A stretch of DNA of 7,521 bases from Chloroflexota bacterium (lineage in GTDB: Bacteria; Chloroflexota; Dehalococcoidia; Lucifugimonadales; JADFKI01): contig VXRI01000211.1 of NCBI GenBank assembly GCA_009838595.1, positions 1 through 7,521 on the forward strand, given 5' to 3'. The notes below the pieces were generated by a model. That model was not told the origin of the DNA, searched no databases, and saw only the letters and a list, made by a program, of their open reading frames with translations. Shown here piece by piece: positions 1 to 5,902 of this stretch; the first letter of the stretch is position 1; each line of letters begins with the position of its first letter. The translations under genes and the position numbers were made by a program.

Positions 1-171
1 AAGCACGGCTGACTGGGGGCAATTTGATGTTCATATTGAATGGTAGAGTCCCAACGACAGTAGCGGCGACCGGCCGGTTGCCTCTACTGATAACGGGGGA
101 CAAAACCAAATGCATACCCCTGTCAGGCTCTACGGAGAGACTATGATATGTTGACATTTGCGACATTCCCG

Positions 172-195
172 TGAGAATGGGAACCCAGATTCTCA
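172..195. repeat. Imperfect palindrome
   Basis: TGAGAAT at 172-178 pairs with ATTCTCA at 189-195, with an inner GGG (179-181) and CCC (184-186) around AA. It can form a hairpin with a small bulge. No T-run follows, so it is not a standard intrinsic terminator. Its role is unknown; it may be part of the degenerate repeat landscape upstream of 300. Confidence 0.3.
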
Positions 196-237
196 TATAA
201 TATAGCCTTCTTGCCTCATTGATACCGTTTACAAGCA

Positions 238-291
238 CTGGATTCCTGTTCTCCGGTCGGGGCGAGGACCATGCTACGCAGGAATGACGGG
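238..291. repeat. Dispersed palindromic repeat, copy A
   Basis: This 54-bp unit begins CTGGATTCC and ends GAATGACGGG, with short inverted arms (ATTCCTG at 242-248 against CAGGAAT at 279-285). A second unit with the same end sequences and exactly the same length lies at 7310-7363. Repeats of the GGATTCCCGC...GCGGGAATGAC type are common intergenic dispersed elements in many bacteria and give rise to spurious peptides resembling VIPAKAGIQ. The arms are conserved and the middle has diverged, as expected of such elements. Confidence 0.6.
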
Positions 292-297
292 ATGTAA

Positions 298-327
298 TTG
301 TGAAATGTCAACAGAACCTAGTATAAT
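298..327 (+). promoter_or_regulatory. Candidate sigma-70 promoter
   Basis: TTGTGA at 298-303 (four of six consensus bases) is followed after 18 bp by a perfect TATAAT at 322-327. The right arm of the 11-bp inverted repeat lies in the spacer. It points toward the AI-2E gene at 529, which would give a leader of about 195 nt. No closer promoter is obvious. This is a motif-only call. Confidence 0.35.
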
Positions 328-528
328 GGTATCCGCACCGCTCATCCCCAAATGCGTATCGGGAAGACCGTGTGGGTGTCGTTTGCGCGAAATGACGATG
401 CAATAGGGCAGAGGGCATGCAATCACACCCGCCCCTGAACTAGCGCGGGCGCATGACAAACACAGAGATAAGTGGCAAAATAGGCACAATTTGAACGACC
501 CGGAGACGCCGCAGGCTAGATAGACGCA

Positions 529-1701
529 ATGACTCCTTCACCATTCAATACCCGCCGCCTATTGTTCCTGCTTGTTGGCGTCGTCGTTGTCGCTTTCCTC
601 ATCTACTACTTGCGGAACGCGCTGCTGCCATTCATAATCGGCCTCGCGCTTGCGTACATCCTCGACCCGGTCGTATCCTGGATGGACCGACACATCCCCG
701 TGATGAACTCGCGTCCCGAGACGAAACGCATCATCCTGATTCTGTTCACATTCGCCGCCGCTATTATTGTCTTCATCGGCGCGCTCATCGCCATAATCCC
801 TGCCATCGTCGCGGAGATACGACATTTCGTCGATATATTACCCAGTCTGATACAGAGCGCTCGCGGCACAGTCCAGAACCTCGATGAGCAGATTTCGGCG
901 CAGCTGCCGGAAGAAGTCGTCGTGGTCATACACGATGCGGCGCAAGACATTGGTGGGCTGGTAATCAGCGCCGCCGGCGCATTCGCCGCGCGTACATACG
1001 GCGTCGTTTCGCAAACGATGTCGCTGATGCTCGGATTAGCTATGGTACCGCTAGTGCTGTTTTATGTGCTGAAAGACCGTGGCAAGATACTCGATGGAAT
1101 GCTGAACACGCTGCAGCCTACGCCGCGCATGCACACGGTTCGTGTGCTGTTCTTGCTCAACGATATCTTCAGCGCGTACGTTCGCGGGCAGCTCATTCTC
1201 GGCGTGGTGGTCGGCGCGTTCGTATTCCTAGGGCTGTGGGGTTTGGGTGTGCCGTTCGCCCCTGTGCTTGGGCTTGTCGCCGGCGTCTTCGAGCTTGTGC
1301 CGGTGATAGGACCGTGGCTCGGCGCGATACCGGGCGTGCTGGTGGTGCTCGCGACCGAGCCGGAAAAGTTCATCTGGGTCGCGCTGCTGTACCTAATCGT
1401 GCAGTTGCTGGAAAACTCGCTGCTCGTGCCGCGCATTCAAGGTGAATCGCTTAACCTGCATCCCGTAATGGTGCTCGCGGCGTTGCTAGTGGGCAGCGAA
1501 CTCGCCGGGTTCTGGGGCATCATCCTAGGTCCGCCGCTCGCCGCCGCCGCCCGAAGCGTGCTGCTGTACTTCCTAAGCGTCTGGCGTACCGAAGTCGAAG
1601 ACCGCGTAGCCGAAACGCAGCCGGTCGATGTTCCGGACGAAGCGCCGCCTTCCGAGTTTTCTGAGGAAGCCGCGCCGAGTGGCGAACCGGCCGGAGATTA
1701 G
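529..1701 (+). CDS. AI-2E family transporter (UPF0118 permease)
   Basis: Integral membrane protein of 390 residues, the usual length for the AI-2E/UPF0118 family (named after E. coli TqsA, an autoinducer-2 exporter; other members include YdiK, PerM and Na+/H+ antiporters). Hydrophobic segments lie near residues 11-28, 31-48, 68-92, 163-181, 220-240, 244-275, 281-297 and 312-350, with a soluble stretch at about 95-150. Family signatures are YVRGQLILG (217-225), ELVPVIGPWLGAIP (255-268) and the tail block LVPRIQGESLNLHPVM into FWGIILGPPLAAA. The C-terminus (about 355-390) is acidic and proline-rich, probably cytoplasmic and disordered. ATG at 529 is the only reasonable start, since a TAG lies in frame at 517; no strong Shine-Dalgarno precedes it. 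The substrate cannot be inferred, and the name does not imply quorum sensing. No neighbouring gene indicates a role. Confidence 0.93.
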   Translation: MTPSPFNTRRLLFLLVGVVVVAFLIYYLRNALLPFIIGLALAYILDPVVSWMDRHIPVMNSRPETKRIILILFTFAAAIIVFIGALIAIIPAIVAEIRHFVDILPSLIQSARGTVQNLDEQISAQLPEEVVVVIHDAAQDIGGLVISAAGAFAARTYGVVSQTMSLMLGLAMVPLVLFYVLKDRGKILDGMLNTLQPTPRMHTVRVLFLLNDIFSAYVRGQLILGVVVGAFVFLGLWGLGVPFAPVLGLVAGVFELVPVIGPWLGAIPGVLVVLATEPEKFIWVALLYLIVQLLENSLLVPRIQGESLNLHPVMVLAALLVGSELAGFWGIILGPPLAAAARSVLLYFLSVWRTEVEDRVAETQPVDVPDEAPPSEFSEEAAPSGEPAGD

Positions 1702-1843
1702 CCTTCGTGGATTGCCCTGCTGATTCTTCGGCTGTATGAATTATAGAAGCCGCTGTGCCGCCCGTCGAACCTACTGGGCTTTGCCCTCGATCACGGTACG
1801 AGTCCCATACCCCTTTGAGGGTTCATGTCGAAGCCGGACGCTG

Positions 1844-2071
1844 TCAATCTATGCCCAATATCTTGCCATCTACATCAATCACCACTCCCATAGATCGAGA
1901 CTTGCCCTTCACCTTCAACCAAGTCTCATCCACTCCGACCACTCGCGCGCTGCCCACGGGCAGCCTGCCGCGGACCATACCTCCCGACTTCTGCACAAAG
2001 CGCCAACTGCTGCTGTGCTCCACTCTGTATCCGAACAGCCACATCTCGGCCATTCGCCCTGTGCCTAATAA
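1844..2071 (-). pseudogene. DDE transposase remnant (IS6/IS240-like)
   Basis: The minus-strand frame from the stop at 2074-2072 to the TGA at 1846-1844 reads RMAEMWLFGYRVEHSSSWRF, resembling the helix-turn-helix region of IS6/IS240-type transposases. It is followed by VVGVDETWLKVKGKSRSMG, which matches the strand around the first catalytic aspartate (D-E-T-x-x-K-V-K-G) of DDE transposases. The frame then stops, so the second aspartate, the glutamate and the rest of the catalytic core are missing. A second minus-strand frame (open from about 2126 to 1926) overlaps and may hold the N-terminal part, displaced by a frameshift. The protein cannot be active. The family assignment is by motif resemblance only; another DDE family is possible. 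Confidence 0.6.
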
Positions 2072-2126
2072 CTACTGTGTGATGACTACTGTGGACTGAT
2101 TGTTGTGCAAGTTCTATGATGAGCAT

Positions 2127-2190
2127 GGCGAGAATCTCATTGAACTGGGTTTTATTACACCTCCAATTCTATGGGTGTCTCGCCTTTTTT
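2127..2190 (+). terminator. Possible intrinsic terminator
   Basis: GGCGAGA at 2127-2133 is the exact complement of TCTCGCC at 2178-2184, which is followed directly by TTTTTT at 2185-2190. The 44-nt loop contains a nested hairpin, ACACC (2157-2161) with GGTGT (2174-2178). The long loop makes it weaker than a compact terminator. It would stop plus-strand transcripts from the AI-2E side before the cysteine synthase promoter, or be a relic of the insertion sequence. Confidence 0.4.
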
Positions 2191-2244
2191 CATCCATCAT
2201 CCTCTTTCAACACCTACCGCAACAATGCCGTTTTGCTCTAAAAG

Positions 2245-2273
2245 TGGACGCGCATTAGCAGTGTAGATATACT
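2245..2273 (+). promoter_or_regulatory. Sigma-70-like promoter for the cysteine synthase gene
   Basis: TGGACG at 2245-2250 (four of six) and TATACT at 2268-2273 (five of six) are separated by the ideal 17 bp. Transcription would begin near 2280, only about 10 nt before the TTG start at 2290, so the mRNA leader would be very short. Confidence 0.5.
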
Positions 2274-2289
2274 TTACCGAGAATCTGAT

Positions 2290-3225
2290 TTGAGGGATGA
2301 CATTTTGCCCGAATCGAATGAATATAAGGATTTCATCGCACAGTATCCTCCGCTGCTGGCGATTGGAAACACGCCGTTAGTCAAGGTCGATGCCGATTTC
2401 GACATCGGCGACGCGGAGATTTATGTGAAGTACGAGCACCTGAATCCGGGCGGGTCTATCAAGGACAGACCCGTACTGCGTATGCTGGTTGAGGCGATTC
2501 TCGCGGGCGAGCTGACGAAGGACAAGTCCATCATCGACGCTACTTCGGGCAACGCGGGCATCGCATACGCCATGATTGGCGCGGTGCTGGGCTACGGCGT
2601 TACGCTGGTGATGCCGGAGAACGCGAGCGAAGAGCGCAAGAAGCGGCTTATTGCGCACGGCGCGGAGATTATCTACACCGATCCGATGCTCGGGTACGAC
2701 GAGGCGCTGTATGAGGTGAAGCGGCGCTACGAGCAGTCGCCGGAGTCGTACTATTACAGCGATCAATACAGCAACCCGAACAACCCGCAAGCGCACTACG
2801 ACACGACGGCGGAGGAGATCCTGCGGCAGATGCCGGAAGTCACGCATTTTGTCGGCGGCGTGGGCACGGGCGGCACGATTTCGGGCGTCGGGCGTCGGCT
2901 CAAGGAGCATAACCCGGACATCAAGGTCATCAGCATCGACCCGCCGGAATGGCCCGGCGTGGAAGGGCTGAAGCCGCTCAGCGCGGGGCACATCATCCCG
3001 GATACCTTCGATTCGTCAGTCGTGGACGAGATGCTTGCCATCGATGTGGACGCATCATACGCGATGTCGCGGCGGCTGTCGGCTGTCGGCTTGTTCGCAG
3101 GGCAGTCGTCCGGCGCGTATGTGCAAGGCGCGCACGAAATAGCGCAGCGAGAACGCGCCGGACGCATCGTAACCGTCTTCAACGACATAGGGGAACGCTA
3201 CTTCAGCACGGGTATGTGGGGGTAG
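2290..3225 (+). CDS. cysM: Cysteine synthase family protein (CysM/CysK-like)
   Basis: PLP-dependent beta-replacement enzyme of 311 residues, normal for cysteine synthases. It is expected to make L-cysteine in the cytoplasm from an activated serine (O-acetylserine or O-phosphoserine) and a sulfide donor. IGNTPLV (25-31) opens the fold; NPGGSIKDR (52-60) carries the PLP lysine K58; TSGNAGI (85-91) is the substrate-binding asparagine loop; GTGGT (192-196) cradles the cofactor phosphate; GQSSGA (271-276) supplies the serine facing the pyridine nitrogen; GERYFST (301-307) is the usual C-terminal block. The SIKDRPVLRM and DQYSNPNNPQAHY stretches recall actinobacterial CysM more than CysK, but the donor is not certain. 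The start is TTG at 2290: the in-frame stop TAA is at 2239 and the first internal ATG is at codon 65, which would remove the PLP lysine. No cysE or other sulfur gene is adjacent. Confidence 0.9.
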   Translation: MRDDILPESNEYKDFIAQYPPLLAIGNTPLVKVDADFDIGDAEIYVKYEHLNPGGSIKDRPVLRMLVEAILAGELTKDKSIIDATSGNAGIAYAMIGAVLGYGVTLVMPENASEERKKRLIAHGAEIIYTDPMLGYDEALYEVKRRYEQSPESYYYSDQYSNPNNPQAHYDTTAEEILRQMPEVTHFVGGVGTGGTISGVGRRLKEHNPDIKVISIDPPEWPGVEGLKPLSAGHIIPDTFDSSVVDEMLAIDVDASYAMSRRLSAVGLFAGQSSGAYVQGAHEIAQRERAGRIVTVFNDIGERYFSTGMWG

Positions 3226-3240
3226 GCGACTAAGTTGACA

Positions 3241-5304
3241 TCACGCCGACGGCACGGGGGCGTAGTGCGATAGAATCTTGCCGTTGACCAGTACTATACC
3301 GTCTTCGCAGCAGCTTTCTACGCGACCGCCGTCATATTGTTCGTGGTACAGGTTCGCGTAGAGATCGTCGTTTTCTAGCAGTTCGTCGTGCGTGCCTTGT
3401 TCCACGATGCGGCCGTCTTTCACCGCGAATATCACATCCGCCGACAGTATCGTGGACAGCCTGTGCGCTATCGCGATTGTCGTGCGTCCCTTCATCAGCG
3501 GCTCTAGCGCTGCTTGCACATATCGCTCGCTCGTCGTGTCCAGCGCCGATGTCGCTTCATCCAGTATCAATATGCGTGGGTCGTGCAGTATCACCCGCGC
3601 GATGGACAGCCGCTGCCGTTCGCCGCCGGACAGCCGGTATCCCCGTTCGCCCACGATGGTGTCATAGCCGTCCGGAAATTCTACTATGCGGTCGTGGATG
3701 AACGCCGCCTTTGCCGCGGCTATCATCTGCTCTTCGCTCGCGTCCGGCGCTCCGTACAGCAAGTTTTCGCGCAGTGTCGCGTGGAACAAGTAGCTTTCCT
3801 GCGACACATAGCCTATCAGCCGAGCAAGCGATTCCAGCCGTATGTCGCGCACATCGATGTCGTCTATCTTCACCGCGCCTTCGGTAACATCGTACAGGCG
3901 CGGTATCAGGTACGAAATGGTCGTCTTGCCGGAGCCGCTCGGTCCCACCAGCGCCGCCAGCTGCCCCGCCTCGATCTGCATATTCACGCCGTCCAACGCG
4001 TATCGTCGCGCACCGCTCACCGATGCGCCGCCGGATATGCCGTTCGCAGATGCGCCATTCGATTTGACATCAACACCCGCGCCGTTCCGCGAATGACCGT
4101 TTGTAGAACTGCCATCGGCAGCCACACCGCTGTTCGCTGATAACCCTGCCGATGCACCTGTTGCTGCGCCCGCGATGTGTTCTTCCGCCGACAGCCCATA
4201 CATCAGCCGTACATTATCGAGTGTAATCTTGCCCGTAACATCCTCAGGATCGAGCGTTACGGCGTCATCGGCGTCCACTATTTCCGGCTCTATGTCCAAG
4301 TAGCCGAATATGCGCTCGAACAGCGCCATGGATCCCTGAAGTTCGACCGACACTTGTAGCAAACTGCCTATTGGCCAGAACAGCCGCGATTGCAGCGTGG
4401 TGAACGCGACTATCGTGCCTGCGGACAGTCCTTGCGCTGCGTCACCGCTCAGCAGGTAGCCCGCGATGAGGTATATCAGCACCGGCGTCAGCGAGAAGAA
4501 TATCTGCACAAGCGCGAAGAATGATCGCCCGGTCATCTGCTGCCGCAGCGTTAGGACGGCGAGATGCTCGTTTTCGTGGTGGAAGCGCTCGATTTCGCGA
4601 TCTTGCCTGCCGAATAGCTTCGACAGCATCATGCCGGATATGGACAGCGTTTCCTGCGTGATGGCGGTTACTTCTGCGGACGCTTGCTGCGTTTGCGCCG
4701 CCGCCACGCGCCGCCTTGCGCCCACGAACTTGGATATAAGCGCGAAGATTGGCACGGCGCACATGGACACGACAGTGAGCTCCCACGATAGCACGAACAT
4801 CGCCACGAGCGTGCTGATGAATATGACGATGTTCGACAGCACGTTGGACACGGTGCCGGACACGACATTCTGCACGCCGCCGACATCGTTCGCCACCCGT
4901 GACTGAATCTCGCCGGTGCGCGTGTCGGTGAAGAATGAGATGGAGAGTGTTTGCAGATGTTCGTAGAGTCTATCGCGCAGGTCGCGCATCACGCGCTGCC
5001 CAACTTCGTTCGTGAGATAGGTCTGTACGATGCCGAGCGCGCCGGTTGCCACGGTAATGCCTGCCATCACGCCCACGATGACCCACAGCAGATTGAGATC
5101 CGGCACGCCCGAGGTCGGGAACAGCGCCGAGTCGAACACGACGCGGATGAGGATAGGGTTGACTACGCCCAGCCCGGCGGTGATAAGAATCAGCGCGCCC
5201 ACGACCGACACTTTGAACCAATACGGCTTGAACGCGCCCAGAATACGCCGCCCCAGCCCACGTTTAGCGACGTCTCTGCTGCTGTTCACCCTGCTATCTC
5301 GCAT
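3241..5304 (-). CDS. ABC exporter half-transporter (MsbA/LmrA-like, ABCB type)
   Basis: A transmembrane domain fused to an ATPase, 687 residues, probably a homodimer exporting a lipid, drug or peptide; the substrate is unknown. Six membrane segments lie near residues 30-56, 71-96, 153-173, 175-194, 260-285 and 295-315. The ATPase shows Walker A GPSGSGKTT (454-462), Q-loop Q502, GERGYRLSGGERQR (552-565) with the ABC signature, Walker B LILD with catalytic E583, and H-loop H614, so it should be active. A roughly 64-residue Gly/Ala/Ser/Asn-rich insertion (about 371-434) separates the A-loop tyrosine Y369 from the next strand. The tail after 655 is an ordinary short extension. The frame is also open from a GTG at 5310, but GAGGTG at 5315-5310 is an excellent Shine-Dalgarno 5 nt before the ATG at 5304, which I prefer. 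It converges on the cysteine synthase gene, with 15 bp between stops. Confidence 0.93.
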   Translation of the reverse strand: MRDSRVNSSRDVAKRGLGRRILGAFKPYWFKVSVVGALILITAGLGVVNPILIRVVFDSALFPTSGVPDLNLLWVIVGVMAGITVATGALGIVQTYLTNEVGQRVMRDLRDRLYEHLQTLSISFFTDTRTGEIQSRVANDVGGVQNVVSGTVSNVLSNIVIFISTLVAMFVLSWELTVVSMCAVPIFALISKFVGARRRVAAAQTQQASAEVTAITQETLSISGMMLSKLFGRQDREIERFHHENEHLAVLTLRQQMTGRSFFALVQIFFSLTPVLIYLIAGYLLSGDAAQGLSAGTIVAFTTLQSRLFWPIGSLLQVSVELQGSMALFERIFGYLDIEPEIVDADDAVTLDPEDVTGKITLDNVRLMYGLSAEEHIAGAATGASAGLSANSGVAADGSSTNGHSRNGAGVDVKSNGASANGISGGASVSGARRYALDGVNMQIEAGQLAALVGPSGSGKTTISYLIPRLYDVTEGAVKIDDIDVRDIRLESLARLIGYVSQESYLFHATLRENLLYGAPDASEEQMIAAAKAAFIHDRIVEFPDGYDTIVGERGYRLSGGERQRLSIARVILHDPRILILDEATSALDTTSERYVQAALEPLMKGRTTIAIAHRLSTILSADVIFAVKDGRIVEQGTHDELLENDDLYANLYHEQYDGGRVESCCEDGIVLVNGKILSHYAPVPSA
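4003..4194 (-). other. Low-complexity insertion in the ABC nucleotide-binding domain
   Basis: This part of the exporter encodes about 64 residues dominated by Ala, Gly, Ser and Asn, with repeated short units such as NGAS, SGGAS and TNGHSRNG. It lies between the YGLSAEE stretch that follows the A-loop tyrosine and the RRYALDGVNM strand, where most ABCB-type exporters have only about ten residues. The frame is intact across it. It is probably a disordered surface loop. Confidence 0.7.
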
Positions 5305-5309
5305 AAGCA

Positions 5310-5315
5310 CACCTC
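5310..5315 (-). promoter_or_regulatory. Shine-Dalgarno deciding the ABC exporter start
   Basis: On the minus strand GAGGTG occupies 5315-5310, five bases before ATG at 5304-5302. The alternative GTG start at 5310-5308 overlaps this motif and would have no spacing, so the ATG is the likelier initiation codon. Confidence 0.7.
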
Positions 5316-5365
5316 AGCCTACGGTTCTCAGTCCTGGCTCAACGATAGCACGCCTCCGATGATCC

Positions 5366-5396
5366 AGTATAACGGAAAATTGGCGGATGGTATCAA
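5366..5396 (-). promoter_or_regulatory. Candidate promoter of the ABC exporter
   Basis: On the minus strand TTGATA (5396-5391, five of six consensus bases) and TATACT (5371-5366, five of six) are separated by 19 bp, slightly long. The -10 box ends about 60 nt upstream of the ATG at 5304, leaving a normal short leader. No operator-like palindrome is obvious next to it. Confidence 0.45.
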
Positions 5397-5492
5397 TTGC
5401 CATGCCAACCTGACTTGCTCGCAGCATAACGCGAGGGGTTGACATCGACGGACGGAACATACGGGATGGGCAGGAAAGGCTAGGGCTTGACG

Positions 5493-5840
5493 TCAAATGA
5501 TTTTAGCCCGGATGAGGATTGCCCTAATATGGCAGTTTGCCAAATATAATGACACCTTCTTCGCATACCGGGTCGCTTTACCTCGCCATACCTTGAACTC
5601 ACAGAACCCGCTCTCTACCAAATGCCGCAGTCGATACGGGTAACGGTCATATTCTCTCTGCTCACGCCACTTCCTACCGGGCGGTATCACAGGGTTCATC
5701 CCTCGTTCCAACACTCCCTGCACCACAGCATCTCTGTCATATTCTTTGTCCGCCAGCAGACGCTCCGCTTCTATGCCCTCAATTAACGCCATCACGCCAG
5801 TTTGACGATACGCCTTAATCTCGTGAAACCGAGAGTGGCT
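5493..5840 (-). pseudogene. IS5 family (IS427-type) transposase, C-terminal remnant
   Basis: The minus-strand frame is open from the TGA at 5843-5841 to the TGA at 5495-5493. It aligns by eye with the last 115 or so residues of IS427-group transposases: ALIEGIEAERLLADKEYD (second catalytic aspartate in ADKxYD), NPVIPPGRK, REYDRYPYRLRHLVES (catalytic glutamate in the LVE motif), KATRYAKKVSLYLANCHIRA and AILI. Intact IS427 proteins usually carry a longer N-terminal part with the first aspartate, absent here, so this is an inactive fragment. A GTG at 5795 and ATG at 5792 are internal and not true starts. Typical residues are also altered (VESGFCEFKVWRGKA in place of the usual VERFFNKLKxFRRIA), consistent with decay or a divergent subgroup. 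The remnant lies upstream of the RraA gene, on the opposite strand. Confidence 0.8.
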
Positions 5841-5889
5841 TCATGTTACCATCAGACACGATGTGATTACTTACAGGACATTGCACAAT

Positions 5890-5894
5890 AGGAG
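5890..5894 (+). promoter_or_regulatory. Shine-Dalgarno of the RraA-family gene
   Basis: AGGAG at 5890-5894 stands 8 nt before the ATG at 5903, fixing that start. Only about 60 bp separate the gene from the transposase remnant. A CACAAT at 5884-5889 resembles a -10 box, but it overlaps the ribosome-binding site and has no good -35 partner, so no promoter is called. Confidence 0.75.
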
Positions 5895-5902
5895 AAGTTG
5901 TT

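Larger units (their letters stand above)
149..313. repeat. Possible small element bounded by 11-bp inverted repeats
   Basis: TGTTGACATTT at 149-159 is matched by its exact reverse complement AAATGTCAACA at 303-313, giving a 165-bp segment with TG...CA ends, the form of many insertion-sequence or MITE termini. It encloses the dispersed repeat copy at 238-291. I see no target-site duplication directly outside the arms. An 11-bp inverted match at this distance could arise by chance somewhere in a window of this size (roughly 0.3 expected), so this is only a candidate. Confidence 0.2.
1..528. other. Upstream region without a convincing gene
   Basis: No open frame here reads like a conserved protein. 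Two short plus-strand frames are open from the window edge: one ends at the TAG at 44-46 (reading ...DWGQFDVHIEW) and one at the TGA at 144-146. The first could be the tail of a gene cut by the window edge, but 14 codons cannot decide it. A 71-codon minus-strand frame at 274-489 runs into the dispersed repeat and looks spurious. The stretch also holds an 11-bp inverted repeat pair, the repeat copy at 238-291 and a promoter-like site just before 330, listed separately. Confidence 0.6.
1702..2289. other. Degraded insertion-sequence region between genes
   Basis: This 588-bp gap has no intact gene. The minus strand carries a DDE transposase remnant (about 1844-2071, perhaps extending in a second frame to about 2150). 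It also holds a possible terminator at 2127-2190 and a promoter for the next gene at 2245-2273. The part at 1702-1843 shows nothing I recognise; overlapping short open frames on both strands there look accidental. Terminal inverted repeats of the former element could not be identified. Confidence 0.6.

Noticed and set aside
430..451. CGCCC...GGGCG hairpin in the AI-2E leader, considered as a riboswitch or attenuator.
   Set aside because: Five base pairs, no T-run and no recognisable aptamer core.
274..489. 71-codon minus-strand frame upstream of the AI-2E gene.
   Set aside because: It begins within the AI-2E leader and ends in the dispersed repeat (VIPA ending typical of that repeat). It has no recognisable domain and no Shine-Dalgarno that I could see.
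1729..1752. CGGCT...AGCCG hairpin just after the AI-2E stop, considered as a terminator.
   Set aside because: The stem is only five pairs with a 14-nt loop, and no T-run follows.
1736..2099. Two overlapping plus-strand frames of about 110 codons in the insertion-sequence region.
   Set aside because: They are antisense shadows of the transposase remnant with compositionally odd, low-information protein sequence.
2377..2991. 204-codon minus-strand frame opposite the cysteine synthase gene.
   Set aside because: It is the Arg/Val/Leu-rich shadow usual on the complement of GC-rich genes; the plus-strand enzyme has all its motifs.
3514..4140. 208-codon plus-strand frame opposite the ABC exporter ATPase domain.
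   Set aside because: The minus-strand reading contains every ABC motif; the opposite frame has no recognisable features.
3234..5446. GTTGACATC occurs at both 3234-3242 and 5438-5446, flanking the ABC exporter like a target duplication.
   Set aside because: A 9-mer repeat is expected many times by chance in a window this long, and no element ends lie beside the copies.
5487..5496. Perfect 10-bp palindrome TTGACGTCAA overlapping the end of the IS427-type remnant.
   Set aside because: Short palindromes of this size are common, and there is no second site or nearby promoter arrangement to suggest an operator.
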